From Marinobacter sp. (GTDB lineage: Bacteria > Pseudomonadota > Gammaproteobacteria > Pseudomonadales > Oleiphilaceae): a stretch of 30,584 nt of DNA. The translations under genes were made by a program, and so were the position numbers. Below the pieces are notes generated by a model. The model was not told the DNA's origin and did no database searches. It saw only the letters and a list, made by a program, of their open reading frames with translations. Below, in pieces: positions 1 to 8,397 of the stretch; positions within the stretch are counted from its first letter, which is position 1, and every line of letters starts with the position of its first letter. The stretch spans positions 1-30,584 of the forward strand of contig JAEPMM010000003.1 of NCBI GenBank assembly GCA_017643965.1, in the 5' to 3' direction.

Positions 1-169
1 CAAAGTCCTGTTTCTCAGGCCTCCTAAAAGATCAGCAAACCTGCTCCCTTGACGCATTTTCCCCGATCGCACCTTCGCCGACGATGAAATTCAGGCGACA
101 GAGCTGCGCCTGGGACCATCGGATGACTCGAAGTCCCGATCCCAGATTTCCAAAAACAACGGGGGAACT

Positions 170-1276
170 ATGAACAACAAAAAATTTCAGAAGTCAGGGC
201 TGGCAACGGCGTTTGCCATCGCAATGAGCGCCAGTAGCGGAGCTCATGCCGCGATCGATGTCTACAATGAGGATGGCACCAGCCTCTCGGTAGATGGCTA
301 TTTCAACGCGTTTTACGTCAATCGTGACGACAAGGTGGCGGATACCCGCAACTCCGACGTCAAAATGGGTTTCCTGCCCAACACCATCGGCTTCAACTTC
401 AGCAAAGAGATGGGTGATCTGACCCTCGGCGGCCGTTCCTCCTTCTGGACCACAATCAACGACAGCCTGCAGTCGCCGACCGACACCGCGATCGATGTGC
501 GACAGTTTTATGCGACGGTGGATGGCAGTTTCGGCCAGGTGCTGATCGGCAAGGACTTCGGCCTGTTCTCCCGCTCCAATATCTTCCTGGACGAGATTCT
601 GATGGGTTTCGGCTCCCCGGGTGCCGCCACCGGCGTTTCCTTTGGCAACATCCGTACCGGTTACCCTTACCCAAATCCGTCCGCCCAGATTACCTATCGC
701 ACGCCGGACCTGGGCGGTCTGAAAGTAGCTGCCGGCATCTTCGAGCCTGCCAATACCACCCCGGGTGCCGAATCCGAGCAGTCTGCCCCCCGCTTTGAGG
801 CGGAAGTGACCTACAGTGCCGACCTCAGCGGCATTGCCCTGACCGGCTGGCTCAATGGCCGTCACCAGAGCTCGGAAAACGCCACCACGGAAGTGGACAG
901 CCAGGGTCTTGGCTATGGCCTGAAAGCATCGGTGGCAGGCCTGTCGCTGACGGCTTCCGGTTTTACCTCCGAGGGTGACGTGCCGGTGCTGCTGTCAGAC
1001 ACCGCGGCGCCCATTGCGGAAGAAGACGCCGACGGCTACCTGATCCAGGGCTCCTACACCCTGGGCGCAAACCGGTTTGTGCTGTCCTACGGGGAGACGG
1101 ATTCCGACCAGGGTGATTTCGAAACCGAGAACACCTCGGTCGCTGTGTTCCATGACATCAACAGCAACTTCAAGCTGGTGGCGGAGTACAACATGTTTGA
1201 GCAGCAGACCAAGTCCACCGGTGCAAACGCCGCCGACGCCGACACGCTTGCTCTGGGCGCGGTTGTGATGTTCTGA
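170..1276 (+). CDS. Outer-membrane porin, general Gram-negative type
   Basis: A 368-residue protein with a Sec signal peptide: basic MNNKKFQK, hydrophobic stretch, and a probable cut after Ala-His-Ala at about residue 27. The rest looks like a 16-stranded trimeric porin: alternating polar/hydrophobic strands, many Gly/Asn/Asp turns, and a C-terminal phenylalanine (ALGAVVMF), the usual signal for beta-barrel assembly. The start is preceded by a GGGGGA ribosome site. It would allow passive diffusion of small solutes across the outer membrane. It stands alone upstream of the NosP/NahK genes, so a role in alcohol or anion entry is only a guess from position. Confidence 0.85.
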   Translation: MNNKKFQKSGLATAFAIAMSASSGAHAAIDVYNEDGTSLSVDGYFNAFYVNRDDKVADTRNSDVKMGFLPNTIGFNFSKEMGDLTLGGRSSFWTTINDSLQSPTDTAIDVRQFYATVDGSFGQVLIGKDFGLFSRSNIFLDEILMGFGSPGAATGVSFGNIRTGYPYPNPSAQITYRTPDLGGLKVAAGIFEPANTTPGAESEQSAPRFEAEVTYSADLSGIALTGWLNGRHQSSENATTEVDSQGLGYGLKASVAGLSLTASGFTSEGDVPVLLSDTAAPIAEEDADGYLIQGSYTLGANRFVLSYGETDSDQGDFETENTSVAVFHDINSNFKLVAEYNMFEQQTKSTGANAADADTLALGAVVMF

Positions 1277-1341
1277 ACAACCACCGGCCAATTTGGCGGC
1301 AGGACGCCGCTGCGGCTGGCGGGTGCACGTAGGACTAAAGT

Positions 1342-1376
1342 GCCGGTTTGCTTCCGAGTAAACCGGCAGCGCTGCC
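1342..1376. repeat. Stem-loop plus 12-bp palindrome after the porin gene
   Basis: GCCGGTTT at 1342-1349 pairs perfectly with AAACCGGC at 1360-1367, leaving a 10-nt loop. It overlaps a perfect palindrome GGCAGCGCTGCC at 1365-1376. There is no T-run, so a simple Rho-independent terminator is not supported. It lies 30-64 bp ahead of the next start codon and could be a porin mRNA 3' structure or part of the nosP leader. Confidence 0.45.
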
Positions 1377-1405
1377 AGGCATTGATTCAGGGGGTATTTT
1401 AATCA

Positions 1406-2686
1406 ATGGCTTACAAACATTTTGGCGCGCCCATCAAAAGCACTGAAGTCGCATTGGCTGCCTTGGGGAATGCCGTAGAATCGGTAGAAAGCCAACCGGT
1501 TCCGGGATCCCCGTTTATGAGGCCAGTGACTACCCTGCCTGCCGTCCGGGTTGCGAGCTCCAATGTTCGAGACCCCATGCTCGCGGCCACCAACCTGGCC
1601 AGCCAGTTGCACCATGAGCATCTGGGCTGCGTGCTGTTCTTCTGCTCCGCAGAATACGACCTGGGTCGTCTTGGTATTGCTTTGGAACATGCCTTCCAGG
1701 GCATTCGCGTGTGTGGCTGCACGTCCGCAGGGGAGATCACGCCCGACGGCTACGGCCGTGGCTGCATCACCGCCATCGGCTTCGACCAACGCTATTTCGC
1801 CATCGACTGCGCGCTGATTCGCGAGCTGGACCGGTTTACCTTGCAAAGTGCCCAGAGCGTGATCGACGGTCTGCTGGCCACCTGCCGGGACGCGCGGCTG
1901 GCCCCGGTCAAAGGCAACACCTTTGCCATTACCTTGCTGGACGGGCTTTCCAGCCGGGAGGAGCTGGTGCTGGCGACCCTCAACGCCGCGCTGGGCAGCA
2001 TTCCCCAATTCGGCGGCTCGGCGGGGGACGACGAACGCCTGGCCAATACCCATGTGTTTTTTGATGGCCAGTTCCACACCAGCGCCGCTACGGTCATGCT
2101 GGTGAACACGCCTCTCGATTTCCGGGTATTTTCCACCCATCACATGGTTGAGCGTGATGACAAGCTGGTGGTTACCCGCGCCTGTGCCCAGAGCCGAACG
2201 GTGTTCGAGCTGAATGCAGAGCCCGCGGCCGATGCCTACGCCCGGGCAGTGGGTGTCGACGTGGAAGCGTTGGATCGCAAGATATTTGCGCTTCGGCCTC
2301 TGGGGGTGAAAATCGGCGGGCATTATTTTGTGCGGTCGATTCAGCGGGTAAATGGAGATAAAAGTCTGACCTTCTACTGCGCGGTGGAAACCGGCATCGT
2401 GATGACCGCCATGGCGCCGGAATCGCTGCTGGACAGCGTGCGCATCCAGATCGAGGCGGCCGAGCGAGACGTGGGGCCACCGCTGGTCACCATTGGCTGC
2501 GACTGTTTTCTGCGGCGACTGGAAGCCGAGCTGACCGGCGAGGTGGAGGCGGTTTCGGAGTTTCTCAGACACCACAAGGTCATTGGTTTCAACACCTACG
2601 GCGAGCAGTTTGACGGTATGCACATCAACCAGACGTTTACGGGGGTGGTCATTGGCCAGCCTGATGTCCACTCCGGACAAGACTGA
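1406..2686 (+). CDS. nosP: FIST-domain sensor protein, NosP-like
   Basis: A 426-residue soluble protein with no signal peptide or membrane segment. FIST_N spans roughly residues 60-260 with the family signatures GCTSAGE (104-110) and GGSAGDD (203-209). FIST_C follows, ending in a HINQTFTGVVIG tail. In Pseudomonas aeruginosa the FIST protein encoded beside the hybrid kinase NahK is the haem protein NosP, which binds nitric oxide and modulates that kinase; the same adjacency is seen here. Its last 23 bases overlap the kinase start, so the two are probably translationally coupled. The N-terminal ~40 residues look non-conserved, and Met38 (1517) is an alternative start. Haem and NO binding are inferred from family and context. 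Confidence 0.75.
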   Translation: MAYKHFGAPIKSTEVALAALGNAVESVESQPVPGSPFMRPVTTLPAVRVASSNVRDPMLAATNLASQLHHEHLGCVLFFCSAEYDLGRLGIALEHAFQGIRVCGCTSAGEITPDGYGRGCITAIGFDQRYFAIDCALIRELDRFTLQSAQSVIDGLLATCRDARLAPVKGNTFAITLLDGLSSREELVLATLNAALGSIPQFGGSAGDDERLANTHVFFDGQFHTSAATVMLVNTPLDFRVFSTHHMVERDDKLVVTRACAQSRTVFELNAEPAADAYARAVGVDVEALDRKIFALRPLGVKIGGHYFVRSIQRVNGDKSLTFYCAVETGIVMTAMAPESLLDSVRIQIEAAERDVGPPLVTIGCDCFLRRLEAELTGEVEAVSEFLRHHKVIGFNTYGEQFDGMHINQTFTGVVIGQPDVHSGQD

Positions 2687-4925
2687 GGTTACCGCGGAAG
2701 CGGTTCGGGACCGGCGTATCGCCGAACTTGAAGCCGAGAACGAGCGCCTGCGAAGGATCCGCGATGCGCTGATCGTCCGTGTTGAATCGGGCTCGTCTCA
2801 CAAGCCGGAGCCTTACGCCGCGTTCGAGCATTCGGTGGTGCTGGCGGAGCAGGTGCGTGAACGCACCGATGCCCTGAACCAGACCATGGAAGAATTGAAG
2901 AGCAGCATCAAGGCGCTGAACCGGGCCCGGGAAGAAGCCGAGACCACCCGCCAGCGTCTGAGCGATGCCATTGAGAGCATTGCCGATGGCTTTGTGCTGT
3001 TCGATCGGCAGCACCGCCTGATCCAGAGCAACAGCCGTTTCCGCAGCTACTGGCGTTACGCCGGACTTGACGCACCGGAGCCGGGGACCTCCATCAGTGA
3101 GGTCAAGGCGAGTGCCGTCAACTCGGGTCTGATTGTCGAGGAGCACAGCCACGAGGAGGCCGAGGGGGTGGTGTTCCTGTTATCCAATCGTCGCTGGGTG
3201 CAGATGACCGAGCGGCCGACCCGGGAAGGTGGCCTGGTGGTGCTCTATTCCGACATCACCGACGTCAAGAACAGCGAAATGGCCCGGCGCATCAAGGCGC
3301 TGGAAGAGAGTGAGCGCTGGATCCGGGTGGTCACGGACCACGTGCCGGCGCTGATTGCCTACATCGGCGCGGACATGACCATTCAGTTCTGCAACAAGGT
3401 CTACGCGGCCTGGTATGGCCGCCAGGGAACCTCGCCTCTGGGCAAACGCTTGGATAGCGTTCACAGCCCGCAGCTTTATCAGCGGCTGTTACCGCAGATT
3501 CTGGAAGTCATGGCGGGCCACAATGTGACCTTCGAGTTTGAGGAAACCGGTGAGCAGGGCGAAGTGCGTCACATGCTCCGCTCCTACGTGCCGAATGTTG
3601 ACGATCAGGGTGACATCATCGGGTTCTTTGTGTTGATCCGTGACATCACCGAGCGCCGCAAGACCGCACTGGCACTCGAGCAGGCATACGATCACCTGGA
3701 GCTCCGGGTCAAGGAGCGCACCGCGGCCCTCACCGTCCTGAACAGTCAGTTGCGCCAGGAAATCGCCGAGCGGGCCACGGTGGAAGCCCGCTTGCGGGAT
3801 GCCAAGCTCGAGGCAGAGCGGGCAAATCTCTCCAAAACCAAGTTCCTGGCGGCGGTCAGCCACGACCTGTTGCAGCCGCTGAATGCGGCCCGCCTGTTCA
3901 CCAGCGCGCTGCTGGAGCAATCCTTCGGGCCCAAGGCCGAGAGCCTGGTGCGTTCGGTGAGTACGTCGCTGGACGACGTCGAAAACCTGCTGGGTACGTT
4001 GGTCGATATTTCCAAACTGGATGCCGGTGTGATCAAGCCTGACGTGACCGCCTTTGATCTGCGGGATCTGCTGAACAACATCGCTCGGGAATTCCGGCAA
4101 ATGGCCGTTGCTGAGGGGCTCAGTCTGGACTTCGTGCCCTGCTCGGTGGCGGTGGAATCCGACTCCCAGCTGCTCGCCCGCATTCTCCGCAATTTCCTCA
4201 CCAATGCCATCCGCTACACCGGCAGCGGCCGGATCCTGTTGGGCTGCCGCCGGCGCAAGGATCATGTGTTGCTGCAGGTCTGGGATACGGGGCCGGGGAT
4301 ACCGGCCGACAAGTTGACGGAGATCTTCCAGGAATTCAAACGCATCCGGCCAGCGGGTTCGCAGCCCGACAAGGGGCTGGGGCTGGGACTGGCGATCGTG
4401 GACAAAATCTCGCGAATCCTGGGGCATGAAGTCACGGTCTCCTCCATTGAAGGCAAGGGCTCCGTATTCAGCGTGAGGGTGCCGCTCGGGCAACTGCAAC
4501 CGAGGCGACCGGTACCGGACCAGAATCGGATATCGGCCTGTGACGGTGGCCTCGGAGGCGCGATGATCTGGGTGATTGATAACGATCCGTCCATCTGCCA
4601 GGGCATGAAAACACTGCTGGAAGGATGGGACTGCCGGGTGGTCACGGCGGTGTCACTGGACGATCTCGAGCGCCAGTTGGACCCGGCCACCGGCTCGGTG
4701 GAGCTGATTCTGGCGGATTACCACCTGGACAATGATGAAAACGGCGTGGACGTAGTGGCGGAAATCAACCGCCGTCGCCACGACCCGGCACCGGTGGTGA
4801 TGATCACCGCCAACTACACCAACGAGCTCAAGCAGCACATCCGCGAGCTGGGCCATCTGCTGATGAACAAGCCGGTGAAGCCGCTGAAACTGCGCAGCGT
4901 GTTGAACCACCTCTTGCGGGGGTGA
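2664..4925 (+). CDS. nahK: Hybrid sensor histidine kinase (PAS-PAS-HisKA-HATPase-REC), NahK/ErcS'-like
   Basis: A 753-residue cytoplasmic hybrid kinase. N-terminal coiled coil (~15-100), a PAS-like domain (~100-205), a second PAS (~220-335) ending in the typical DITER motif, another coiled coil, then HisKA with phosphoacceptor His400 in SHDLLQPLN. The HATPase has GLGLGLAI in its G-box. A C-terminal receiver (~633-750) has Asp685 in ILADYHL. No membrane segment is visible. ATG 2664 is chosen because upstream in-frame codons lie within the FIST gene and are out of family character; it overlaps nosP by 23 bp. In P. aeruginosa the homologue receives input from NosP and acts in a phosphorelay controlling biofilm and virulence; P. 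putida has a similar kinase in its ped region. It ends 3 bp from the convergent erbR stop. Confidence 0.82.
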   Translation: MSTPDKTEVTAEAVRDRRIAELEAENERLRRIRDALIVRVESGSSHKPEPYAAFEHSVVLAEQVRERTDALNQTMEELKSSIKALNRAREEAETTRQRLSDAIESIADGFVLFDRQHRLIQSNSRFRSYWRYAGLDAPEPGTSISEVKASAVNSGLIVEEHSHEEAEGVVFLLSNRRWVQMTERPTREGGLVVLYSDITDVKNSEMARRIKALEESERWIRVVTDHVPALIAYIGADMTIQFCNKVYAAWYGRQGTSPLGKRLDSVHSPQLYQRLLPQILEVMAGHNVTFEFEETGEQGEVRHMLRSYVPNVDDQGDIIGFFVLIRDITERRKTALALEQAYDHLELRVKERTAALTVLNSQLRQEIAERATVEARLRDAKLEAERANLSKTKFLAAVSHDLLQPLNAARLFTSALLEQSFGPKAESLVRSVSTSLDDVENLLGTLVDISKLDAGVIKPDVTAFDLRDLLNNIAREFRQMAVAEGLSLDFVPCSVAVESDSQLLARILRNFLTNAIRYTGSGRILLGCRRRKDHVLLQVWDTGPGIPADKLTEIFQEFKRIRPAGSQPDKGLGLGLAIVDKISRILGHEVTVSSIEGKGSVFSVRVPLGQLQPRRPVPDQNRISACDGGLGGAMIWVIDNDPSICQGMKTLLEGWDCRVVTAVSLDDLERQLDPATGSVELILADYHLDNDENGVDVVAEINRRRHDPAPVVMITANYTNELKQHIRELGHLLMNKPVKPLKLRSVLNHLLRG

Positions 4926-4928
4926 AGG

Positions 4929-5702
4929 TTACCGCTTCAGGTATTGGCTGAAATCCACATCACTGGCCGACAGAATCGCCTGCACCCGGTTATGCACCCC
5001 CAACTTGCGCAGGATGGCAGACACGTGGGCTTTCACGGTGGTTTCTGCGATGTTCAGATTGTAGGCAATCTGCTTGTTGGACTCTCCCTTGGACATCCGT
5101 TCCAGCACCAGCAGCTGGCGACGGGTCAGCGAGTTCAGCAGCTCCGGGGAGATGGGGTTGTCCTCATGGCGGCTGCGGCGATTGGTACTTTCCTTGCCGG
5201 TACGGATGATGTCCGAGGGCAGGTAGACGTTGCCATTAAGGATCTGCTGGATGGCTTCGGTCATCTGGGCCCGGGGCGACGACTTGGTGATGAAACCGCA
5301 GGCGCCGTAGGTGATGGCCTGCAGCACTACCTGTTTGTCCTCTTCCGCAGACACGATCACCACCGGAATGGTGGGGGCTTCGTTGCGCAGCGAGATCAGG
5401 CCGTTGAGGCCATGCATGCCGGGCATGTTGAGATCCAGCAGGATCAGATCGAGGTCATCGTTTTCACGGGTGATGTCCAGGGCGCTGTCGAGATCGGCAG
5501 TTTCGATGATCTCGCTGCCGACGAATCCTGAGGAGATCACGCTGCTGATGGCTTCGCGAAACAGCGGGTGGTCGTCGGCGATCAGAATCTTGTAAGCCGG
5601 CTCCATGGGTGCATCTACCTGGTGGTGGTCAGTTTCGGGAATGGCTTCCGCTGCATCATAGCGCTTTTCGGAAGTGAGTGCGGCATCGAGCTCGTTAAGC
5701 AT
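4929..5702 (-). CDS. erbR: NarL/LuxR-family response regulator, ErbR/AgmR-like
   Basis: A 257-residue response regulator. The receiver domain starts near residue 37 (ILIADDHPLF; acidic pair Asp43/Asp44, phosphoacceptor Asp90 in LLDLNMPG, conserved Lys140). A LuxR-type helix-turn-helix follows (~192-247, TRRQLLVLERMSKGESNKQIA, then TTVKAHVSAILRKLGV). ErbR/AgmR is known as a top regulator of quinoprotein ethanol oxidation in pseudomonads. The start at 5702 has a consensus AGGAGG five bases upstream, giving an unusual 32-residue acidic N-terminal extension; Met33 (5606) would give the more usual family length but has a weaker site. Transcribed away from the ABC cassette and convergent with nahK, a likely upstream kinase together with ErcS. 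Confidence 0.8.
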   Translation of the reverse strand: MLNELDAALTSEKRYDAAEAIPETDHHQVDAPMEPAYKILIADDHPLFREAISSVISSGFVGSEIIETADLDSALDITRENDDLDLILLDLNMPGMHGLNGLISLRNEAPTIPVVIVSAEEDKQVVLQAITYGACGFITKSSPRAQMTEAIQQILNGNVYLPSDIIRTGKESTNRRSRHEDNPISPELLNSLTRRQLLVLERMSKGESNKQIAYNLNIAETTVKAHVSAILRKLGVHNRVQAILSASDVDFSQYLKR

Positions 5703-5825
5703 GGCGGCCTCCTGTACAAAGGCATTCCGGGATCGGAGTTGAGCCTCTGGTTATTATTGTGATGATTTCATTACACGCGATATACGCCGCCGGTTGAATG
5801 CGACCATCGCACCAAAAAACAGGCA

Positions 5826-5865
5826 CCAAAGTACTATTCTTGCCTGGTAGCGGGCTTCGTATCGT
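5826..5865 (+). promoter_or_regulatory. Candidate activator box plus -10 for the ABC importer operon
   Basis: CCAAAGTACTATTCT at 5826-5840, followed 34 bp from its first base by TATCGT (5860-5865). The same box and spacing occur before the PedS2-like kinase, cytochrome and pqqA genes. The octamer GCACCAAA occurs twice just here (5809 and 5823). The -10 is very close to the start codon, implying a very short leader or a later start. Confidence 0.5.
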
Positions 5866-5871
5866 GGAGGG

Positions 5872-6897
5872 ATGAACCAACAACCAATAACAACGCCCGA
5901 TCGTGAACCCTCTGCTGCCGCCCCTCGACCATTCCTGCGGGCCGTGCCAACGCTGTTGTTCGTCTTTTTGCTGGCAGGTTTCGGCCATGCCAGTGATAGA
6001 GACTCTTCACCTCTGCCAGTGCTGTCCGTCAGCGTGCTGCAGTTCGGCACCGCCCACTGGGAACTGGACCACATCCTGCACCGGCAGTTGGACCAGCAGA
6101 ACGGCTATCGCCTTGAACTGACACTGGTGGCCAACCTACCGGCCTCGCGGCTGGCGGTGACCAGTGGATCCGTAAACGGTGCTGTTGCCGATCTGCTCTG
6201 GGCGCAGTCCCGGTTCGAGGCGGGAACACCCTATCTGTATGTGCCTTTCTCATCCCGGATTGGCGACATCGTGGTTCCCGAAGATTCCGATATTCGCTCC
6301 GTGGCCGACCTTGCTGGCAAGCGCATTGGCGTGGCCGGCGGTCCCGACAGCAAGGGCTGGATACTGCTTCAGAAGGTGGCCGGGCAACAGGGCATCAGCC
6401 TCGACGAATCCGCCGACGTCCAGTTTGCGGCGCCGCCGCTGCTCAGCCAGGCCCTGAAGCGGGATCAGGTGGATGTGATTGTCACCTACTGGCATTTCGC
6501 CGCCCGACTGACGGGGGAAGGTGGCTGGCGCTCCGCCTTCGGGATGGCGGACCTGCTGGATACCCTGGATATGGATCGCAACCTGCCGGTTTTGGGGTAT
6601 GTGTTTCCGGCGGGCTGGGCCGAAGACCATGAACCATTGATCGATCAGTTTGCCGCCTCCCTGCATCAGGCCAAAGCGGAACTCGCGCAAGAAGAATCAC
6701 ACTGGCAGCGGCTGCGGCGACTCATGGACAACCCGGAAGACCGGGTGCTTGAGGCTCTGCGGGACGGCTTTGTAGCCGGTACGCCTGCCCTCCAGACCGA
6801 TAAACGGGTTACCGACCTGCATCGGCTGCTGGCGCTCACCGGCGCCGATGCCAACAACCTGATGCCGGAGGACCTGTTCCATCGGAGGCAGCCGTGA
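5872..6897 (+). CDS. ABC importer periplasmic binding protein, NMT1/SsuA/TauA-like
   Basis: A 341-residue exported protein. A polar N-terminus is followed by a hydrophobic core (~24-40, VPTLLFVFLLAGFGHA) with a likely signal-peptidase site after Gly-His-Ala. The body has the nitrate/sulfonate binding-protein pattern: SVSVLQFGTAHWEL at the first strand, VNGAVADLLWA, and VADLAGKRIGVAGGPDSKGW, the usual hinge and second-lobe motif. It overlaps the permease start by 4 bp (GTGA). A GGAGG sits only one base from ATG 5872, an awkward spacing, but no better in-frame start retains the n-region. Substrate unknown; relatives bind sulfonates, nitrate, bicarbonate or pyrimidines. Its place beside erbR and its promoter box tie it to alcohol metabolism. 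Confidence 0.75.
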   Translation: MNQQPITTPDREPSAAAPRPFLRAVPTLLFVFLLAGFGHASDRDSSPLPVLSVSVLQFGTAHWELDHILHRQLDQQNGYRLELTLVANLPASRLAVTSGSVNGAVADLLWAQSRFEAGTPYLYVPFSSRIGDIVVPEDSDIRSVADLAGKRIGVAGGPDSKGWILLQKVAGQQGISLDESADVQFAAPPLLSQALKRDQVDVIVTYWHFAARLTGEGGWRSAFGMADLLDTLDMDRNLPVLGYVFPAGWAEDHEPLIDQFAASLHQAKAELAQEESHWQRLRRLMDNPEDRVLEALRDGFVAGTPALQTDKRVTDLHRLLALTGADANNLMPEDLFHRRQP

Positions 6898-7670
6898 GCA
6901 ACCTCTCCGGTCGCCCACCGGTCTGGAGCTATTGGGTAGTCCTGCCCTTGTTCGTCCTGATCTGGGCCCTGGCGGCGTGGCTGCTGGAATCACCGTTGCT
7001 GCCCACACCTTTGAGCGTTCTCGATACCTTAGTGGCAGAGGCGGTCTCCGGAGAACTCTGGCGCCACCTGGGCGCCACCCTTTCCCGCGTGATCGTGGCC
7101 TTTGTCCTGGCAATGCTGCTGGGCACAGCCATTGGCATCGCCATGGGCCGCTCGAAAACCACCAACGCCCTGTTTGACCCCATGCTGGTGCTGCTGCTCA
7201 ACCTGCCGGCGCTGGTCACCATCATTCTGATGTACGTCTGGTTCGGCCTGGTGGAAGTGGCGGCGGTGATGGCCGTTGTCATCAACAAAGTGCCCAATGT
7301 CGCGGTCACCGTCCGCGAAGGCGCCCGCAGCCTGGATCACCGGCTTGAAGACATGGCCACGGTTTACGACTTCACCCGCTGGCAGCGGTTCCGCGAAGTC
7401 TGGGTGCCGCAATTGTTTCCCTATCTGATGGCTGCCACCCGCGGCGGACTGGCGCTGATCTGGAAAATCGTCCTGGTGGTGGAGCTGCTCGGCCGCTCGA
7501 ATGGCATCGGTTTCCAGTTGCACATGGCCTTCCAGGTATTCGACGTAGCCGCCATCCTCGCCTACAGCCTGGCGTTTATCGCCGTGGTCCAGCTCATCGA
7601 ACTGGCCATCCTGCAGCCCCTGGAACGCCGCTCCAGCCGCTGGCGCCAGCCGGAGGCCGCCCATGCTTGA
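6894..7670 (+). CDS. ABC importer permease, SsuC/NrtB/TauC family
   Basis: A 258-residue inner-membrane protein with about six hydrophobic segments and a BPD_transp_1 fold. The EAA loop that contacts the ATPase is seen as EGARSLDHRLEDMA at about residues 142-155. GTG start at 6894 within the stop of the binding-protein gene, and an 8-bp overlap with the following ATPase gene, so the three genes form a tight operon. It would form the translocation channel for the unknown solute delivered by the preceding binding protein. Confidence 0.82.
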   Translation: MSNLSGRPPVWSYWVVLPLFVLIWALAAWLLESPLLPTPLSVLDTLVAEAVSGELWRHLGATLSRVIVAFVLAMLLGTAIGIAMGRSKTTNALFDPMLVLLLNLPALVTIILMYVWFGLVEVAAVMAVVINKVPNVAVTVREGARSLDHRLEDMATVYDFTRWQRFREVWVPQLFPYLMAATRGGLALIWKIVLVVELLGRSNGIGFQLHMAFQVFDVAAILAYSLAFIAVVQLIELAILQPLERRSSRWRQPEAAHA

Positions 7671-8334
7671 ACTGCAGATCGCCGGCCGCAGCTTTGGCCA
7701 GCCGGTGCTGGGGGAAGTGCTTGCCACCATCGAGCGGGGGGATCACATCTGCCTCCTGGGGCCGTCCGGGATTGGTAAAACCACATTATTGAACGCCATC
7801 GCCGGGCTGGATAAAACCATTCCGGCAGAAGCGATCATAGGGCGAGAGAAGTTGAGAGTAGGTTATCTGTTTCAAGAGCATCGGCTCTTACCCTGGCGGA
7901 CCCTGAATGCCAATCTGCGGCTGGCGGGAGCGAGTTCGGAGGAAGCGGAAGCGCATCTGGTCAGTGTGGGGCTGGAGGGGTATGGCCATTACCTGCCGGA
8001 CCAGCTGTCCCTGGGTATGGCTCGGCGTGCCGCGTTGGCCAGGTGTCTGGCGGTAAAACCGGATCTGTTGTTATTGGACGAGCCGTTTGCGTCACTGGAT
8101 CCGGTGATGGCGGATGGGTTGAAGACGCTGATTGCGGGGATTCTGGATGCCAATCCCGGGATGGCAATGATTTGCGTGACCCATGATGGTGGGGATGCAG
8201 AGATCCTGGCTAACCGGTTGTGGTATCTGGATGGCAAGCCGGCGCGGTTGCAGTGGGATGACAAGGTTGGTGAGCCAGGGTTGATTGGTGGCCTGTTGGG
8301 CAAACTGCGGCGGCTGGATCTTGCGGGGTCCTGA
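7663..8334 (+). CDS. ABC importer ATP-binding subunit, SsuB/TauB-like
   Basis: A 223-residue ABC ATPase. Walker A is GPSGIGKTT (33-41), Q-loop QEHRLLPW (71-78), Walker B LLLLDEPF (135-142), and the H-loop His lies in CVTHDG. The signature motif is LSLGMARR instead of LSGGQ; such drift is common in this subfamily. Slightly shorter than the usual 240-270 residues. Last gene of the operon, followed by palindromic repeats that separate it from the convergent ABC-2 operon. Confidence 0.82.
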   Translation: MLELQIAGRSFGQPVLGEVLATIERGDHICLLGPSGIGKTTLLNAIAGLDKTIPAEAIIGREKLRVGYLFQEHRLLPWRTLNANLRLAGASSEEAEAHLVSVGLEGYGHYLPDQLSLGMARRAALARCLAVKPDLLLLDEPFASLDPVMADGLKTLIAGILDANPGMAMICVTHDGGDAEILANRLWYLDGKPARLQWDDKVGEPGLIGGLLGKLRRLDLAGS

Positions 8335-8340
8335 GAGTTT

Positions 8341-8371
8341 GCCGGATGACGCTTCGCTAATCCGACCTACG
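8341..8371. repeat. REP-like short palindrome
   Basis: CGGAT (8343-8347) and ATCCG (8360-8364) flank GACGCTTCGCTA. This is a short imperfect hairpin resembling intergenic REP-type sequences of gammaproteobacteria, seven bases after the ATPase stop codon. Copy number in the genome cannot be seen from here. Confidence 0.5.
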
Positions 8372-8397
8372 GAGAACAGGCCAGCACGGAGTTTGGG

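Noticed and set aside
1..15. CAAAGTCCTGTTTCT at the window edge as a box for the porin gene
   Set aside because: Truncated by the window start, with several mismatches and no -10 at the right distance; cannot be judged.
1335..1349. CTAAAGTGCCGGTTT upstream of the FIST gene as another CYAAAG box
   Set aside because: The 5' half matches, but no -10-like hexamer lies 33-34 bp downstream and the 3' half belongs to a stem-loop; not counted with the four good sites.
1403..2680. 425-codon open frame antisense to the FIST gene
   Set aside because: Mirror frame of a GC-rich gene; composition is typical of antisense artefact (His/Gln/Arg rich, no domain), and the plus strand encodes clear FIST motifs.
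3489..4499. 336-codon antisense frame in the NahK-like gene
   Set aside because: Same reason: third-position GC bias keeps the opposite strand open.
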